64,000 nt of DNA from Methylopila henanensis. GTDB lineage: Bacteria; Pseudomonadota; Alphaproteobacteria; Rhizobiales; Methylopilaceae. Shown piece after piece: positions 56,419 to 64,000 of this stretch; position 1 is the first letter of the stretch; every line of letters begins with the position of its first letter. A program made the translations under genes and the position numbers. The notes under the pieces are model-generated. The model saw nothing but the letters and a program-made list of their open reading frames with translations. It made no database searches and was not told the origin of the DNA. The stretch is taken from positions 1 through 64,000 of the forward strand of contig NZ_JBHUER010000004.1 in NCBI RefSeq assembly GCF_042681025.1, given 5' to 3'.

Positions 56419-57591
56419 ATGACCGTCGACCTCGAACTGCCGGGACCGCCCGCCGCGACGCGCGTCGTCGTCGCGATGTCGGGCGGCGTCGACTCCTCGG
56501 TCGTCGCCGGGCTGCTGGCGCGCGGCGGTTACGACGTCGTCGGCGTCACGCTGCAGCTCTACGACCATGGCGCGGCGACCGCCCGCAAGGGCGCCTGCTG
56601 CGCGGGCCAGGACATCCACGACGCCCGCCGCGTGGCCGAGACGCTCGGGATTCCGCATTACGTGCTCGACTACGAGAGCCGGTTCCGCGAGGCGGTGATC
56701 GACCCGTTCGCGCAGAGCTATCTCGACGGCGAGACGCCGATCCCCTGTGTCGCCTGCAACCAGACCGTCAAGTTCGTGGATCTGCTCGACACCGCGAAGC
56801 AGCTCGGCGCCGCAGCGCTCGCCACCGGCCACTACATCGAGAGCCGCGCGCTGCCGGGCGGCGGCCGCGGCCTTTTTCGCCCCGCCGACGCCGACCGCGA
56901 CCAGAGCTACTTCCTCTACGGCACCACCCCCGAGCAGCTCGCCCTGCTGCGCTTCCCGCTCGGGCGGCTGCCGAAGGCGGAGGTGCGGGAGATCGCCCGC
57001 GAGCTCGGCCTGATCGTCGCCGACAAGCCGGACAGCCAGGACATCTGCTTTGTCCCGAACGGCCGCTACGCCGACGTGATCGAGAAGCTGAAGCCCGGCG
57101 CGTCGGAGCCCGGCCCAATCGTCCATCTCGACGGCCGCGTTCTCGGGAGCCACGAGGGCGTGCTGCGCTACACCGTCGGCCAGCGGCGCGGGCTCGCCCT
57201 GTCGGTCGGCGAGCCGCTCTACGTCGTGCGCATCGACGCCGCGGCGAAGACGCTGGTCGTGGGCCCGCGCGAGGCGCTGGAGACGCGCGTCGTCCGCGTC
57301 CGCGACGTCAACTGGCTCGGCGACGGGGCCTTCGGGGACCTGCCGGCGGAAGGGCTCGCGGCGCGCGCCCGCGTGCGCTCCACGCGACCGGCGGCGCCTG
57401 CGCGGATCAGGGCGCTCGGCCCCCGCGAGGCCGAGGTCGAGCTGCTCGCGGGCGAAAGCGGCGTCGCGCCGGGGCAGGCCTGCGTGTTCTACGACGACGC
57501 GACCGGCGACCGGGTTCTGGGCGGCGGGATCATCCGGGCTCCGGAGCGCGTCCACGCGCCGGCGCTGTCGGCCAGCGAGGCGGCGCGATGA
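56419..57591 (+). CDS. mnmA: tRNA 2-thiouridine(34) synthase MnmA
   Basis: This 390-residue enzyme thiolates U34 of Lys, Glu and Gln tRNAs. The PP-loop is VAMSGGVDSSVVAGLLA. The catalytic cysteines are in PIPCVACNQTVKF and SQDICFVPNGRYADVI. Between them lies ATGHYIESRALPGGGRG, and later the barrel with YTVGQRRGLALSVGEPLYVV. The C-terminal part is of normal length. The stop overlaps the methyltransferase start (ATGA). Confidence 0.96.
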   Translation: MTVDLELPGPPAATRVVVAMSGGVDSSVVAGLLARGGYDVVGVTLQLYDHGAATARKGACCAGQDIHDARRVAETLGIPHYVLDYESRFREAVIDPFAQSYLDGETPIPCVACNQTVKFVDLLDTAKQLGAAALATGHYIESRALPGGGRGLFRPADADRDQSYFLYGTTPEQLALLRFPLGRLPKAEVREIARELGLIVADKPDSQDICFVPNGRYADVIEKLKPGASEPGPIVHLDGRVLGSHEGVLRYTVGQRRGLALSVGEPLYVVRIDAAAKTLVVGPREALETRVVRVRDVNWLGDGAFGDLPAEGLAARARVRSTRPAAPARIRALGPREAEVELLAGESGVAPGQACVFYDDATGDRVLGGGIIRAPERVHAPALSASEAAR

Positions 57592-58229
57592 GCGTTCAGT
57601 ACGATCTTGCCGGGCAGAAGAAGGCCTACGAGGTCTGGGCCAGGTTCTACGACAAGGTCTATGTGAGGTTCCTGGCCGACGGCCAGAAGAAGGCGGCCGC
57701 GGCGGCCGCCGCCTGCGGGCCGGACATCCTCGAAGTCGGCGTCGGCACCGGCCTCGTGCTGCGCTACTACCCGCCGACGGCGCGCGTGGTGGGCGTCGAC
57801 CTGTCGGAGCACATGCTCGCCAAGGCGCGCGAGAAGGTGGCGACCCAGGGCCTGACCCAGGTGCGCGGCTTCTCGGTGATGGACGCCTGCCGGCTCGGCC
57901 TGCCCGACGCGACCTTCGACGCCGTCACCGTGCCCTTCGTCATCACGCTGGTGCCGGACCCCGAGGCCGCGCTGTCGGAAATGCGTCGCGTGCTGAAGCC
58001 GGGCGGCGAGATCGTCGTGGCGTCCAAGATGGGCGCGGAGGACGGCCCGCTCATGAAGATCGAGACCGCGCTCGCGCCGATTGTGAAGACGGTCGGCTGG
58101 TCCACCGACTTCAAGGTCTCGCGCCTCGCGGCCTGGGCCGCGACCACGCCCGACATGAGCGTCGTCGAGGTGACGTCGATCTTCCCGGCGCCGTTCTTCA
58201 AGATGATCCGCATCAAGCGGGCGGGGTGA
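57588..58229 (+). CDS. pmtA: PmtA-like class I SAM methyltransferase
   Basis: This is a 213-residue SAM-dependent methyltransferase. Motif I is DILEVGVGTGLVLRYYP, then VVGVDLSEHMLAKAREKV, DAVTVPFVITLVPDPEAALS and MRRVLKPGGEIVVASKMG. The closest remembered type is the Rhodobacter/Sinorhizobium phosphatidylethanolamine N-methyltransferase PmtA, which makes phosphatidylcholine; the substrate is inferred, not read. The ATG at 57588 overlaps the mnmA stop, so the pair is coupled. Confidence 0.8.
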   Translation: MSVQYDLAGQKKAYEVWARFYDKVYVRFLADGQKKAAAAAAACGPDILEVGVGTGLVLRYYPPTARVVGVDLSEHMLAKAREKVATQGLTQVRGFSVMDACRLGLPDATFDAVTVPFVITLVPDPEAALSEMRRVLKPGGEIVVASKMGAEDGPLMKIETALAPIVKTVGWSTDFKVSRLAAWAATTPDMSVVEVTSIFPAPFFKMIRIKRAG

Positions 58230-58358
58230 CGCGGCGGGGGGCGGCCGGCTCTCCGATCCCGAACCGGGAAGGCGGGGCGGATATCGTCCAAGTGATTGGG
58301 AACCGCGCGTTCGCATCCCACCTTTAGCGCTTGGACCGCCCCGCACCGAAAGCCCTTC

Positions 58359-59735
58359 ATGCCCCCGTCCGACCGCGATCTCGAACGCAACCGCTTCACG
58401 GCCCGCGCGACGCGCTATGCGCGGGTGGGCGTCAACGTCGGCGGGGTCGCGGCCCGGATCGCGGGATCCCAGCTTCTCGGCCGCGCCACGGGGCGGGCGG
58501 GCAGGGCCGCGGACCTCGCCGCGGCGCTCGGCGGGCTGAAGGGGCCGATCATGAAGGTGGCGCAGCTTCTCGCCACCATTCCCGACGCCCTGCCGCCCGA
58601 ATACGCGGAGGAGCTGGCGCAGCTCCAGTCCGACGCGCCGCCGATGGGCTACGGCTTCGTGCGCCGGCGCATGGCGGCCGAGCTCGGGGCCGACTGGCTG
58701 AGCCGTTTCGGCTCGTTCGAGCGCGAGCCGGCGGCGGCGGCCTCGCTCGGCCAGGTCCATCGCGCGACCGCGCCGGACGGCTCCCCGCTCGCGGTGAAGC
58801 TGCAATACCCGGACATGGCCTCCGCGGTGGAGGCCGACCTCGGCCAGCTTGCGCTGCTGTTCGACCTGCGCCGCCGTTTCGACGGCGCGATCGACACGTC
58901 CGAGATCGTGGAGGAGATCGGCGCGCGCATCCGCGAGGAGCTCGATTACCGCCGCGAGGCGAAGCACGCCGCGCTCTACCGCCTGATGCTCGACGACACG
59001 CCCGAGGTGCGCGTGCCCGGCGTTTGGGGCGAGCTGTCCACCGGCCGGCTGCTCACGCTCGACTGGCTGGAGGGGCGGCGGCTGCTCGTCCACAAGGAGG
59101 CCTCGCTCGAGATCCGCAACCGGCTCGCCGTCGCGATGTTCCGGGCGTGGTGGCGGCCGTTCTCGCGCCATGGCGTCATCCACGGCGATCCGCATCTCGG
59201 CAATTACGCCGCCTTCGACGAGGGCGGGGAGCCGCAGGGCGTCAACCTGCTGGACTACGGCTGCGTCCGCATTTTCCCGCCGGCCTTCGTCGGCGGGGTG
59301 GTCGACCTCTACGAGGGCCTGCGCGACGACGACGAGCAGCGGGTCGTCCACGCCTACGAGACCTGGGGTTTTCGCGGCCTGAAGCGCGAGCTGATCGACG
59401 TTCTCAACATCTGGGCGCGCTTCATCTACGGCCCGCTGCTGGACGACCGCGTCCGCACCATCGCCGACGGCGTCTCGCCCGGCGCCTATGGCCGGGCCGA
59501 GGCGTTCCGCGTGCATCAGGAGCTGAAGCGCAAGGGCCCGATCCGCATCCCGCGCGAGTTCGTCTTCATGGACCGCGCCGCGATCGGGCTCGGCGGCGTG
59601 TTTTTGCATCTGCGGGCCGAACTCAATTTCCGCCGCCTGTTCGAGGACGCGATCGCGGACTTCACGGTCGAGCGCGTCGCCGCGCGACAGGCGCAGGCGA
59701 TGGAGGCCGCGGGCCTCGCGGATCGAGCCGGATGA
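58359..59735 (+). CDS. ABC1/UbiB-family atypical kinase (AarF-like)
   Basis: This is a 458-residue protein of the ABC1/ADCK/UbiB family linked to ubiquinone biosynthesis. LGGLKGPIMKVAQLLATIPD is the KxGQ-like motif with Ala for Gly, a variant I recall from alphaproteobacteria. AAAASLGQVHRATAPDGSPL replaces the P-loop, AVKLQYP gives the ATP-binding Lys, HGVIHGDPHLGNY the catalytic loop and LLDYGCVR the metal-binding DxG-like region. The ATG at 58359 was chosen; the longer frame extends into the upstream gap. It is a single gene, and the 316-base region after it leads to the oxidase subunit gene. Confidence 0.88.
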   Translation: MPPSDRDLERNRFTARATRYARVGVNVGGVAARIAGSQLLGRATGRAGRAADLAAALGGLKGPIMKVAQLLATIPDALPPEYAEELAQLQSDAPPMGYGFVRRRMAAELGADWLSRFGSFEREPAAAASLGQVHRATAPDGSPLAVKLQYPDMASAVEADLGQLALLFDLRRRFDGAIDTSEIVEEIGARIREELDYRREAKHAALYRLMLDDTPEVRVPGVWGELSTGRLLTLDWLEGRRLLVHKEASLEIRNRLAVAMFRAWWRPFSRHGVIHGDPHLGNYAAFDEGGEPQGVNLLDYGCVRIFPPAFVGGVVDLYEGLRDDDEQRVVHAYETWGFRGLKRELIDVLNIWARFIYGPLLDDRVRTIADGVSPGAYGRAEAFRVHQELKRKGPIRIPREFVFMDRAAIGLGGVFLHLRAELNFRRLFEDAIADFTVERVAARQAQAMEAAGLADRAG

Positions 59736-60051
59736 TCTGATGGCGGCGTCCGGTCGCCCGCCCGCCCGGGCCAGCGTCACCGGACGCTGACGGGGCGCCC
59801 CTCCGAAAGTTTTTCCGCTTTGCAGCATGGTTCTCGGCGGCGGGGATGCTGCGCCCGCGAAGCGGCGCGCCGGCGAGTCCGCTGAAGATTCAGGCCGCCG
59901 CCGCAAAAGCCTCAGTTATCAGGGGTTCAGCTTATTTGTGGGTTATTGGCATTTGGTATGCCAGTGGCTGAAAGGGAATTGCCACCCCCCCGGGTTTCCG
60001 ATAAAGGCGAAAGTCCAAGCGCCGATTAGAACGCACAAAGGGACTGAGATC
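59736..60051. other. Intergenic region upstream of oxidase subunit IV and pnt operon
   Basis: This is a 316-base region that turns AT-rich after 59910. It shows a hairpin GCAGCAT/ATGCTGC (59822-59852), a palindrome TGGCAT-TTGGT-ATGCCA (59947-59963) and the likely promoter of the pnt genes. No gene was recognised. Confidence 0.6.
59947..59963. promoter_or_regulatory. Palindromic candidate operator
   Basis: The 6-bp arms TGGCAT and ATGCCA flank TTGGT, about 90 bases ahead of the subunit IV start. It has regulator-site symmetry. GG and GC are also 10 bases apart as in sigma-54 sites, but the -12 element is ATGC, so that reading is weak. Confidence 0.35.
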
Positions 60052-60336
60052 ATGGCTGGCATTACCGAATACGCGACCGCCACCGGCAACGACTACGCCG
60101 AGCACGAGCGCACTTACGCCGCTGTGATGAAGCTCTCCAAGATCGGCACGGCGATGGCGGTTCTGATCGTCATTTCGCTGGCGATCGGCGGCGTGACCGG
60201 CCCCTGGTGGCTGTGCGGCCTCGGCGTGGTGCTGTCGATCGTCGGCGGCGTGATCGGCGCGGTCAGCGAGAAGGGCACCATCCTTCCGATCGGCCTGTCG
60301 GCCCTGCTGGTCGTGGCGCTCTGGTACATCGTCTGA
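60052..60336 (+). CDS. aa3-type cytochrome c oxidase subunit IV
   Basis: This is a 94-residue protein that begins with the signature ITEYATATGNDYAEHERTY, then a helix with FxxLxKxxT-like AAVMKLSKIGTAMAVLIV and two more hydrophobic segments. The short N-terminal domain before the first helix is the small aa3 oxidase subunit IV of alphaproteobacteria. The ATG at 60052 was preferred over a much longer frame, and a GGGACTGAGATC precedes it. It lies 4 bases ahead of pntAA, a pairing common in Rhizobiales although the proteins belong to different complexes. Confidence 0.88.
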   Translation: MAGITEYATATGNDYAEHERTYAAVMKLSKIGTAMAVLIVISLAIGGVTGPWWLCGLGVVLSIVGGVIGAVSEKGTILPIGLSALLVVALWYIV

Positions 60337-60340
60337 ACCG

Positions 60341-61483
60341 ATGAAAATCGCCGTTGCGAAGGAACTCGACCCTGCGGAGCCGCGGGTCGCGCTGACGCCT
60401 GACGTCGTCAAGAAGCTGAAGGGCCTTGGGGCCGAGATCAGCGTCGAGACGGGCGCAGGCCTCAGCTCCGGCGTCATCGACGCCGCCTATGAGGAGGCCG
60501 GCGCCCAGATCGCCGCCTCGCGCGCCGACGCGCTCTCCGGCGCCGACGTGCTGCTGACGGTGCGCCGCCCGACGCCTGAGAGCCTTTCGGGCCTGAAGCC
60601 CGGCGCGCTCGTCATCGGCATCATGGATCCTTACGGCGCGGCCGACGCCATTGCGGCGCTCGCCACCGCGAACGTCTCCGCCTTCGCCATGGAGCTGATG
60701 CCCCGCATCACCCGCGCGCAGGTGATGGACGTGCTGTCCAGCCAGGCGAACCTCGCGGGCTACCGCGCGGTGATCGACGCCGCGGCCGAGTTCGGCCGCG
60801 CCATGCCGCAGATGATGACCGCCGCCGGCACCGTTCCGCCGGCCAAGGCCTTCGTCATGGGCGCGGGCGTCGCGGGCCTGCAGGCCATCGCCACCGCCCG
60901 CCGCCTCGGCGCGGTCGTCTCGGCGACCGACGTCCGTCCGGCCGCCAAGGAGCAGGTCGCCTCGCTCGGCGCCAAGTTCATCGCGGTCGAGGACGACGAG
61001 TTCAAGCAGGCCGAGACCGCGGCCGGCTACGCCAAGCCGATGTCGGCCGAGTACCAGGCCAAGCAGGCGGAGCTGACGGCCGCCCACATCGCCAAGCAGG
61101 ACATCGTCATCACCACCGCGCTCATTCCGGGTCGTCCGGCGCCGCGTCTGGTGACGGCGGCCATGGTGAAGTCGATGAAGCCGGGCTCGGTGATCGTCGA
61201 CCTCGCGGTCGAGCGCGGCGGCAACGTCGAGGGCGCGGTCGCGGGCGAAGTGGTCGAGGTCGACGGCGTCAAGATCGTCGGGCACCTCAATGTTCCGGGC
61301 CGTCTCGCCGCCTCGTCCTCGGCGCTCTACGCCAAGAACCTGTCGGCCTTCCTCGAGACGCTCATCTCCAAGGAAACCAAGGAGCTCGCCGTCAACTGGG
61401 ACGATGAGCTCGTCAAGGCGACCGCGCTCACCCGCGACGGCGCCGTCATCCATCCGATCGCGAAACCGGCGGAGGCGAACTGA
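60341..61483 (+). CDS. pntAA: NAD(P) transhydrogenase subunit alpha part 1
   Basis: This is the 380-residue NAD(H)-binding domain I of the proton-translocating transhydrogenase. MKIAVAKELDPAEPRVALTP is followed by RADALSGADVLLTVRRP, FVMGAGVAGLQAIATARRLG (dinucleotide binding) and VVSATDVRPAAKEQVASLG. The enzyme exchanges hydride between NADH and NADP+ using the proton gradient. The alphaproteobacterial alpha subunit is split into two genes (pntAA, pntAB). The stop overlaps the pntAB start by one base. Confidence 0.97.
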   Translation: MKIAVAKELDPAEPRVALTPDVVKKLKGLGAEISVETGAGLSSGVIDAAYEEAGAQIAASRADALSGADVLLTVRRPTPESLSGLKPGALVIGIMDPYGAADAIAALATANVSAFAMELMPRITRAQVMDVLSSQANLAGYRAVIDAAAEFGRAMPQMMTAAGTVPPAKAFVMGAGVAGLQAIATARRLGAVVSATDVRPAAKEQVASLGAKFIAVEDDEFKQAETAAGYAKPMSAEYQAKQAELTAAHIAKQDIVITTALIPGRPAPRLVTAAMVKSMKPGSVIVDLAVERGGNVEGAVAGEVVEVDGVKIVGHLNVPGRLAASSSALYAKNLSAFLETLISKETKELAVNWDDELVKATALTRDGAVIHPIAKPAEAN

Positions 61484-61926
61484 TGGCCGTCCTGTCTCCT
61501 GAAGAGGCTGCGGACCGCGCTCAGGCCGCGGCCGACGCCGCCCGCGAGGCCGCAGCCGCGGCCCAGGGCTACGCCGACCAGATCGCCGACGCCGCCGGCG
61601 CCGCGCTGCACGGCGCGTCCGGCGGGGTGATCGACCCGTTCGTGTTCCGCCTCGCGATCTTCGTGCTGGCCGTGTTCGTGGGCTACTACGTGGTGTGGAG
61701 CGTGACGCCCGCGCTGCACACGCCGCTGATGGCGGTGACCAACGCCATCTCCTCCGTCATCGTCGTCGGCGCGCTGCTCGCGGTCGGCGTCGACCTCGCC
61801 GGGGGCTCCGGCCCGTGGTGGGCGCGCGGCTTCGGCTTCGTGGCCCTCGTGCTCGCCTCGATCAACATCTTCGGCGGGTTCCTCGTCACCCAGCGCATGC
61901 TCGGCATGTACAAGAAGAAGGGCTGA
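61483..61926 (+). CDS. pntAB: NAD(P) transhydrogenase subunit alpha part 2
   Basis: This is a 147-residue membrane subunit with four hydrophobic segments: FVFRLAIFVLAVFVGYYVVW, LHTPLMAVTNAISSVIVVGA, ALLAVGV, and GFVALVLASINIFGGFLVTQ followed by RMLGMYKKK. An Ala-rich N-terminus (AEEAADRAQAAADAAREAAA) is longer than usual. It is the first half of the proton channel, completed by PntB. It is located between pntAA (1-base overlap) and pntB (8-base gap). Confidence 0.95.
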   Translation: MAVLSPEEAADRAQAAADAAREAAAAAQGYADQIADAAGAALHGASGGVIDPFVFRLAIFVLAVFVGYYVVWSVTPALHTPLMAVTNAISSVIVVGALLAVGVDLAGGSGPWWARGFGFVALVLASINIFGGFLVTQRMLGMYKKKG

Positions 61927-61934
61927 CGGGACCG

Positions 61935-63338
61935 ATGACCGACCTCGTCCAGATCCTCTACCTCATCGCCGGCGTCCTGTTCATCCTGTCGCTGCAGGGG
62001 CTTTCGAGCCCGGCGACCTCGCGGCGCGGCAACGCCATGGGCATCGCGGGCATGACGCTCGCGATCCTGACCACCCTGTTCGTCTCGCCGCCGCACGGCG
62101 TCGGCGGCTGGGTCCTCGTCCTCGCCGGCCTCGGCGTCGGCGGCGCGATCGGCGCGCTCACCGCCAAGCGCATCGCCATGACCTCGATGCCGCAGCTCGT
62201 GGCGGCGTTCCACTCGCTCGTCGGCCTCGCCGCCGTGCTTGTGGCGGCCGCGGCGCTCTACGCGCCGGAGGCGTTCGGCATCGGCTCCGTGGGCACGATC
62301 CATGGCCAGTCGCTGGTTGAGATGGCGCTCGGCGTGGCGATCGGCGCGATCACCTTCACCGGATCGCTGATCGCCTTCGCCAAGCTCGACGGCCGGATGT
62401 CCGGCACGCCGATCCTGCTGCCCATGCGTCACGTCATCAACATCGGCCTCGCGGCTCTGATCGTGGTGCTCGTGATCGTGTTCTGCCTGACCGAAAGCCA
62501 CTTCGTGTTCTGGCTCATCGTGCTGGCCTCGCTCGCCTTCGGCTTCCTGATCATCATCCCGATCGGCGGCGCGGACATGCCGGTGGTCGTGTCGATGCTC
62601 AACTCCTATTCGGGTTGGGCGGCGGCCGGCATCGGCTTCACGCTCGGCAATCTGGCGCTGATCATCACCGGCGCGCTGGTCGGCTCGTCGGGCGCGATCC
62701 TGTCCTACATCATGTGCAAGGGCATGAACCGGAGCTTCATCTCCGTCATCCTCGGCGGCTTCGGCGGCGACGCCGCGGCGGGCGGCGGAGCGGCGGCGGG
62801 CGGGGGCGAACAGCGCCCGGTGAAGCAGGGCGCGGCCGAGGACGCGGCCTACATCATGAAGAACGCGTCCAAGGTCATCATCGTGCCGGGCTACGGCATG
62901 GCGGTGGCGCAGGCCCAGCACGCGCTGCGCGAGATGGCCGACAAGCTGAAGGAAGAAGGCGTCGAGGTGAAGTACGCCATTCATCCGGTGGCGGGCCGCA
63001 TGCCGGGCCACATGAACGTGCTGCTCGCCGAGGCGCAGGTGCCTTACGACGAGGTGTTCGAGCTCGACGAGATCAACTCGGAGTTCTCGGGCGCGGACGT
63101 CGCCTTCGTCATCGGCGCGAACGACGTGACGAACCCTGCGGCCAAGACCGACAAGACCTCGCCGATCTACGGCATGCCGATCCTCGACGTGGAGAAGGCG
63201 GGCACCGTGCTCTTCATCAAGCGCGGCATGGCGGCGGGCTACGCCGGCGTGGAGAACGAGCTGTTCTTCCGCGACAACACCATGATGCTGTTCGGCGACG
63301 CCAAGAAGGTCACCGAGGCCATCGTCAAGGGGCTGTGA
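61935..63338 (+). CDS. pntB: NAD(P) transhydrogenase subunit beta
   Basis: This 467-residue subunit has an N-terminal membrane domain of about nine segments (from LVQILYLIAGVLFILSLQGL to ITGALVGSSGAILSYIMCKG) and a C-terminal NADP(H)-binding domain III (VIIVPGYGMAVAQAQHALRE, HPVAGRMPGHMNVLLAEAQV and VAFVIGANDVTNPAAKTDKT). The linker is Gly/Ala-rich. The ATG at 61935 fits the family start. A strong terminator follows 24 bases after the stop and ends the oxidase IV-pnt operon. Confidence 0.97.
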   Translation: MTDLVQILYLIAGVLFILSLQGLSSPATSRRGNAMGIAGMTLAILTTLFVSPPHGVGGWVLVLAGLGVGGAIGALTAKRIAMTSMPQLVAAFHSLVGLAAVLVAAAALYAPEAFGIGSVGTIHGQSLVEMALGVAIGAITFTGSLIAFAKLDGRMSGTPILLPMRHVINIGLAALIVVLVIVFCLTESHFVFWLIVLASLAFGFLIIIPIGGADMPVVVSMLNSYSGWAAAGIGFTLGNLALIITGALVGSSGAILSYIMCKGMNRSFISVILGGFGGDAAAGGGAAAGGGEQRPVKQGAAEDAAYIMKNASKVIIVPGYGMAVAQAQHALREMADKLKEEGVEVKYAIHPVAGRMPGHMNVLLAEAQVPYDEVFELDEINSEFSGADVAFVIGANDVTNPAAKTDKTSPIYGMPILDVEKAGTVLFIKRGMAAGYAGVENELFFRDNTMMLFGDAKKVTEAIVKGL

Positions 63339-63362
63339 TAGGGCGAGGGTGCTCTGAAGATG

Positions 63363-63391
63363 AAAGGCCGGACCGCGAGGTCCGGCCTTTT
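63363..63391 (+). terminator. Intrinsic terminator after pntB
   Basis: The stem GGCCGGACC/GGTCCGGCC (63366-63374, 63379-63387) with GCGA loop is flanked by AAA on the 5' side and TTTTGCTTTTG on the 3' side. It is bidirectional in form. Confidence 0.85.
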
Positions 63392-63588
63392 GCTTTTGTT
63401 GATCGCCGGCCGCAACCCTAAGCCTAGCGCCGGGGGTCATAATGCGGGCGTCGACATAGTCCGCTAAATAGATGACCGTGTTCGGGTTGCCGCTCGGTAC
63501 GACTGGGTCTTTCTGTGCTTAGCTTTAACAAAGCGCATTGCGATCATTCCTCATCTCATTAGGATGCGCTAGCGGAGTGGGGGATAGG

Positions 63589-64000
63589 ATGGCCGAAGCT
63601 AAGCAGGGCATGGAACAAACTGGAACCGACGAGAAGACGGCTGCAGTGAAGGCATCTGCACCGAGAAAGATTCCCGGAAATCTTCCATACCTTGCAGCCT
63701 CCGGAACCCTAAAAAGGGCGCTTGAGCGCCTTGTTGATGCGTCTCGCCCAGACAAGTTTAATGCAGATTTCTTGGAGCATGTTCTTAAGTTAAGCGGTGG
63801 TGCGGCTCGTGGCACTATCCCGATCATGAAAAATGGGCTTTTTGTCTAGCGATGGTGTTCCAACCGAGCTTTATGCTAAATTTCGAACGGAAGGTGGTCG
63901 GCCTACGGCAGCTTTAGCTGGGCTGCGAAACGGCTTTCCAGAAATATTCAAACGAAGCGAATATGCGCACACCGTCGACGATCACAAGCTGCGCGACATC
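63589..64000 (+). pseudogene. DUF5343-like gene with a one-base frameshift, cut by the window end
   Basis: From the ATG at 63589 (after GGGGATAG) the frame reads a Lys/Thr/Glu-rich start, then NLPYLAASGTLKRALERLVD, DFLEHVLKLSGGAARGTIPI and MKNGLF, a DUF5343-type N-terminus. It stops at 63847-63849. In the +1 frame, from 63845 to the edge, the same family continues: SDGVPTELYAKFRTEGGRP, FPEIFKRSEYAHTV and DDHKLRD. Deleting one T from the T5 run at 63839-63843 joins the halves as NGLLSSDGVPTEL. The base use is more AT-rich than elsewhere, suggesting acquired DNA. It may be a real pseudogene, a sequencing error or programmed slippage. Confidence 0.7.

Noticed and set aside
56379..57587. Open frame that would extend the PmtA-like protein upstream
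   Set aside because: It is a frame-shifted copy of mnmA; the methyltransferase begins with its own ATG at 57588.
59947..59961. Sigma-54 promoter reading of the palindrome upstream of the oxidase subunit IV gene
   Set aside because: The -12 part is ATGC rather than TTGC, and the perfect dyad symmetry favours an operator. It was kept only as a weak regulatory site.

Overview
The window is GC-rich alphaproteobacterial chromosome, most likely Hyphomicrobiales (Rhizobiales). This rests on a cyclic beta-1,2-glucan synthase of NdvB/ChvB type, a class II EPSP synthase, a two-piece PntA transhydrogenase alpha subunit, an aa3-type oxidase subunit IV, and the cell-cycle proteins RcdA, SciP, TrcR and FlbD. 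The genus cannot be named from this sequence alone. Most of the window is core genome. Accessory DNA shows at about 8.6-12 kb, as a small toxin-antitoxin cassette at 28 kb, and at the right edge from about 63.4 kb.

Layout. 0-8.6 kb: a giant glucan synthase. 8.6-12 kb: small orphan ORFs and a DUF3489-DUF2924-serine recombinase module next to a tRNA-Ala(GGC) gene. 12.3-18.9 kb: a FYDLN-domain gene (minus strand), then aroA-cmk, rpsA, sppA and ihfB-lapA. 19-23.3 kb: envelope and ribosome-assembly genes (NnrU, TPR protein, small lipoprotein, Der, pyruvyl transferase). 23.3-31.2 kb, minus strand: an SDR enzyme, purF, cvpA, radA, a parDE pair, alr and dnaB. 31.3-34.7 kb, minus strand: a DsbA-like protein and the rpsF-rpsR-DUF2232-rplI ribosomal operon. 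34.9-36.7 kb: an ArsR repressor divergent from a membrane desaturase, with a carboxymuconolactone decarboxylase-like gene. 36.9-41.8 kb: fabD-fabG-acpP-fabF-mltG. 41.8-46.4 kb: a DUF1206 membrane protein, a candidate structured small RNA with a 24-codon ORF, an EAL phosphodiesterase, prpE and a GST.

46.4-56.2 kb is a cell-cycle and flagellar region. It holds trcR, a DUF1192 gene, rcdA, the fliF-fliG-fliH-fliN-flbD operon, sciP, fliK and flgD. CtrA-type boxes (TTAA-N7-TTAA and one-mismatch versions) lie between the DUF1192 gene and rcdA, upstream of fliF and upstream of sciP. A well-spaced sigma-54 site precedes fliK-flgD. Together they suggest a Caulobacter-like circuit: CtrA drives early flagellar genes and sciP, SciP restrains CtrA, RcdA promotes CtrA proteolysis, and FlbD activates later sigma-54 genes.

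56.4-63.4 kb: mnmA with a PmtA-like methyltransferase, an ABC1/UbiB kinase-like gene, then aa3 oxidase subunit IV and pntAA-pntAB-pntB, closed by a strong terminator. The last 600 bases look more AT-rich and hold the start of a DUF5343-like gene broken by a one-base frameshift.

The observations most worth following are the small structured transcript at 42.7 kb, whose Shine-Dalgarno region complements 15 bases of the 16S 3' end; the candidate CtrA-linked small RNA at 47.6 kb; the twin 16-bp operators between arsR and the desaturase; and the parDE cassette whose toxin gene runs into radA.
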